From Methylobacter psychrophilus (GTDB lineage: Bacteria > Pseudomonadota > Gammaproteobacteria > Methylococcales > Methylomonadaceae): a stretch of DNA of 64,000 nt. Of the stretch, positions 62,514-64,000 are shown piece by piece; the first letter of the stretch is position 1, and each line of letters begins with the position of its first letter. The stretch is taken from NCBI RefSeq assembly GCF_025583945.1, contig NZ_JAOEGU010000005.1, forward strand, positions 1 through 64,000. The letters run 5' to 3'. Under the pieces are notes generated by a model. That model was given only the letters and a program-made list of their open reading frames with translations. It was not told where the DNA came from and searched no databases. The position numbers and the translations under genes are program-made.

Positions 62514-63451
62514 AATTTTTTAATCTCAGCAAAAATTTTTATAGCCTCAGCCACATCTTTTTCGATCTGGGCCTTCAGTTGTTCCAGTGATTGGAAGCGC
62601 AATTCATCCCTGATTTTTTGTTTAAAATGCACTTCCACATAACGCCCGTAGATTTCCTTATCAAAATCGAATAAATAAGTTTCAAGAATTACCTTGGAGT
62701 CGCCATCAACGGTTGGTCTGGTGCCCACATTAGCAACGCCTTCAAATTCCACACCATCAATCCCTGTCATGGTAACGGCAAATACGCCATTAACAGGCGT
62801 ATTTTTTCTAAACATTCTTATATTGGCAGTGGGATAGCCAATCGTCCTGCCGCGTTTATCGCCGTGAGCTACCCGCCCACACACCGAATAACAGTGACCC
62901 AACAATTTCTCGGCTTGCGGCAAATCACCCGAACCTAGCGCATCCCTGATAATTGTACTGCTAATACGCAATCCAGCTACCTCGTAAGATCCGGTATCTT
63001 CAACGCTAAAGCCAAAATGCCTGCCCTTTTCCTTGAGCATAACAAAATTACCTCGCCTGGCTTTACCAAAATGAAAATCATCGCCGATCACGAGGTGCTT
63101 AACATTGAGCTTGTCTATTAAAACATCATCAATAAACTGCTCGGCATCACAATTGGCAAAATACCGATTAAATCGCACTATCAGCAAGTTATCAACGGGT
63201 AATTTAGCAAACTTGATAACTTTTTCCCGTAAACACATCAAGCGTGAAGGAGCATTATCACCCAGAAAATATTCCAGCGGTTGCGGCTCAAAAACCATAA
63301 CCACAACAGGTAAGCCAAGCGCATGGCCACGCTCAGCGAGTTTTTTTATCACGGTTTGATGACCTAAATGCAATCCGTCAAAATTGCCAATAGTCAGTAC
63401 GCAACCGTTTTTAAATGGTTCTAAATGAGATAAGCCTCTAATTAAACGCAT
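62510..63451 (-). CDS. ribF: bifunctional riboflavin kinase / FAD synthetase
   Basis: It phosphorylates riboflavin to FMN and adenylates FMN to FAD. The N-terminal nucleotidyltransferase domain has [11 protein letters not shown] near residue 22 and [11 protein letters not shown] near 164. The C-terminal kinase domain has GYPTANIRM near 204 and [11 protein letters not shown] near 237. The 313 residues match. AAGGATC precedes the ATG by a few bases. First gene of ribF-ileS-lspA. Confidence 0.97.
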   Translation of the reverse strand: MRLIRGLSHLEPFKNGCVLTIGNFDGLHLGHQTVIKKLAERGHALGLPVVVMVFEPQPLEYFLGDNAPSRLMCLREKVIKFAKLPVDNLLIVRFNRYFANCDAEQFIDDVLIDKLNVKHLVIGDDFHFGKARRGNFVMLKEKGRHFGFSVEDTGSYEVAGLRISSTIIRDALGSGDLPQAEKLLGHCYSVCGRVAHGDKRGRTIGYPTANIRMFRKNTPVNGVFAVTMTGIDGVEFEGVANVGTRPTVDGDSKVILETYLFDFDKEIYGRYVEVHFKQKIRDELRFQSLEQLKAQIEKDVAEAIKIFAEIKKL

Positions 63452-63762
63452 GATCCTTTTGAGAATAAAAAAAATTTATTCTATCATGTGCCACACTTAA
63501 ATGCGGTAACCATCAATAACAGGCAAACGATAAAATTGCTCCACCCCTCACTATTTGACGGATATGAACTTATAATCCCCCACTGCACAACCCTGTTAAG
63601 CATTACAACAACTCATTGATGCAACATCAGCACTAAAAAACAGGTCATTAAATAACGCTTACAAATACGGGAATACGGGGAATGATCGTCAACCTGTTGG
63701 CACTGGCAATTGGCTTAAAAAGCTGATGACTCAAGGTTAGTCGTTTTACAGAACGTTAATTG
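63452..63762. other. gap between ribF and the rpsT promoter
   Basis: About 310 bp between divergent ribF and rpsT. I see no open frame with a ribosome binding site. A TTGACG followed by TTATAAT near 63553-63575 lacks proper spacing, so I do not call it a promoter. Confidence 0.5.
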
Positions 63763-63791
63763 TTGACAATAATAGCATTTAAAAAGATAAT
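63763..63791 (+). promoter_or_regulatory. sigma70 promoter of rpsT
   Basis: -35 TTGACA (63763-63768), 17-bp spacer, -10 GATAAT (63786-63791). It lies 40 bp before the rpsT start codon. Confidence 0.88.
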
Positions 63792-63831
63792 GTAGGGCTA
63801 TTTAACTCATACATGAACGCATCGAGACACT

Positions 63832-64000
63832 ATGGCTAATACAGCACAAGCTAAAAAACGCGCGCGGCAAGCGGAAAAAAGCCGTATTCGCAACGCCGGA
63901 CAACGTAGCAACTTACGTACCTTTGTAAAAAAAGTGATTGCCGCCGTTAATGCTGGCGACAAAGAGAAAGCGCAAGCCGCCTATCAAATTGTAGTACCCA
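63832..64000 (+). CDS. rpsT: 30S ribosomal protein S20, 5' part
   Basis: The first 56 codons of S20: [18 protein letters not shown], then [20 protein letters not shown] and [12 protein letters not shown]. The window ends inside the gene, so the last third is missing. It is divergent from ribF, as in many gammaproteobacteria, and has its own strong promoter. No canonical ribosome binding site is visible before the ATG, in keeping with the unusual initiation regions of rpsT genes. Confidence 0.97.
   Translation, partial: MANTAQAKKRARQAEKSRIRNAGQRSNLRTFVKKVIAAVNAGDKEKAQAAYQIVVP

Overview
The window reads as chromosomal DNA of a gammaproteobacterium with moderate GC. The linkages ribF-ileS-lspA next to rpsT, rplU-rpmA next to obgE and ispB, fabA-fabB, and gltB-gltD are all typical of that class. 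An intact oxidative pentose phosphate cluster (gnd, zwf, pgl), a UbiF-like hydroxylase and several hypothetical families give a weak lean toward a type I methanotroph (Methylococcales). That lean is inference: no methane oxidation gene lies in the window.

Positions 1-8200 look like an accessory, defence-type island. From left to right they hold a YgjP/DUF45 metallopeptidase-like gene, a decayed type I restriction subunit (hsdR) with an internal amber stop and a lost 5' half, two tiny genes with good ribosome binding sites, a DUF6988-like gene, and a large single-gene nuclease-helicase. That protein is Mrr-like nuclease + SF2 helicase + seven 68-residue helicase-associated repeats. The island ends at two identical tandem tRNA-Phe genes that have their own promoter and terminator. 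This is the usual setting for island integration, but no second attachment site is visible.

Positions 8400-40100 are mostly housekeeping: DUF4126, gnd/zwf/pgl, a kinase-like protein, an MCWS-type membrane protein, a divergent AmmeMemoRadiSam locus (amrS against amrB-amrA), a YcgN-like protein, a CarH/LitR-type B12 photoreceptor regulator with a palindromic candidate operator, nadE, a YeeN-type YebC paralogue, mgtE, obgE-proB, rplU-rpmA, ispB, gltB-gltD, a UbiF-like hydroxylase and a lipoprotein. An EHD/dynamin-like GTPase with an altered P-loop follows, next to a small integral membrane protein.

Positions 40100-49800 are rich in repeats. Several families of dispersed palindromes surround yajR-like, uvrA and mscL. 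A nine-unit 21-bp minisatellite lies between uvrA and mscL, and a 2OG-Fe(II) oxygenase gene is broken by one in-frame stop and one frameshift. Positions 49800-64000 return to core genes: rnd, ttcA, fabB, fabA, slt, cytochrome c4, mltB, ampD, lspA, ileS, ribF, and the start of rpsT behind a near-consensus promoter.

Most promising for novelty are the Mrr-helicase-repeat protein at the tRNA-Phe edge, the EHD-like GTPase with its membrane neighbour, and the 21-bp heptad-coding repeat beside uvrA. None can be proved to be a new system from sequence reading alone.
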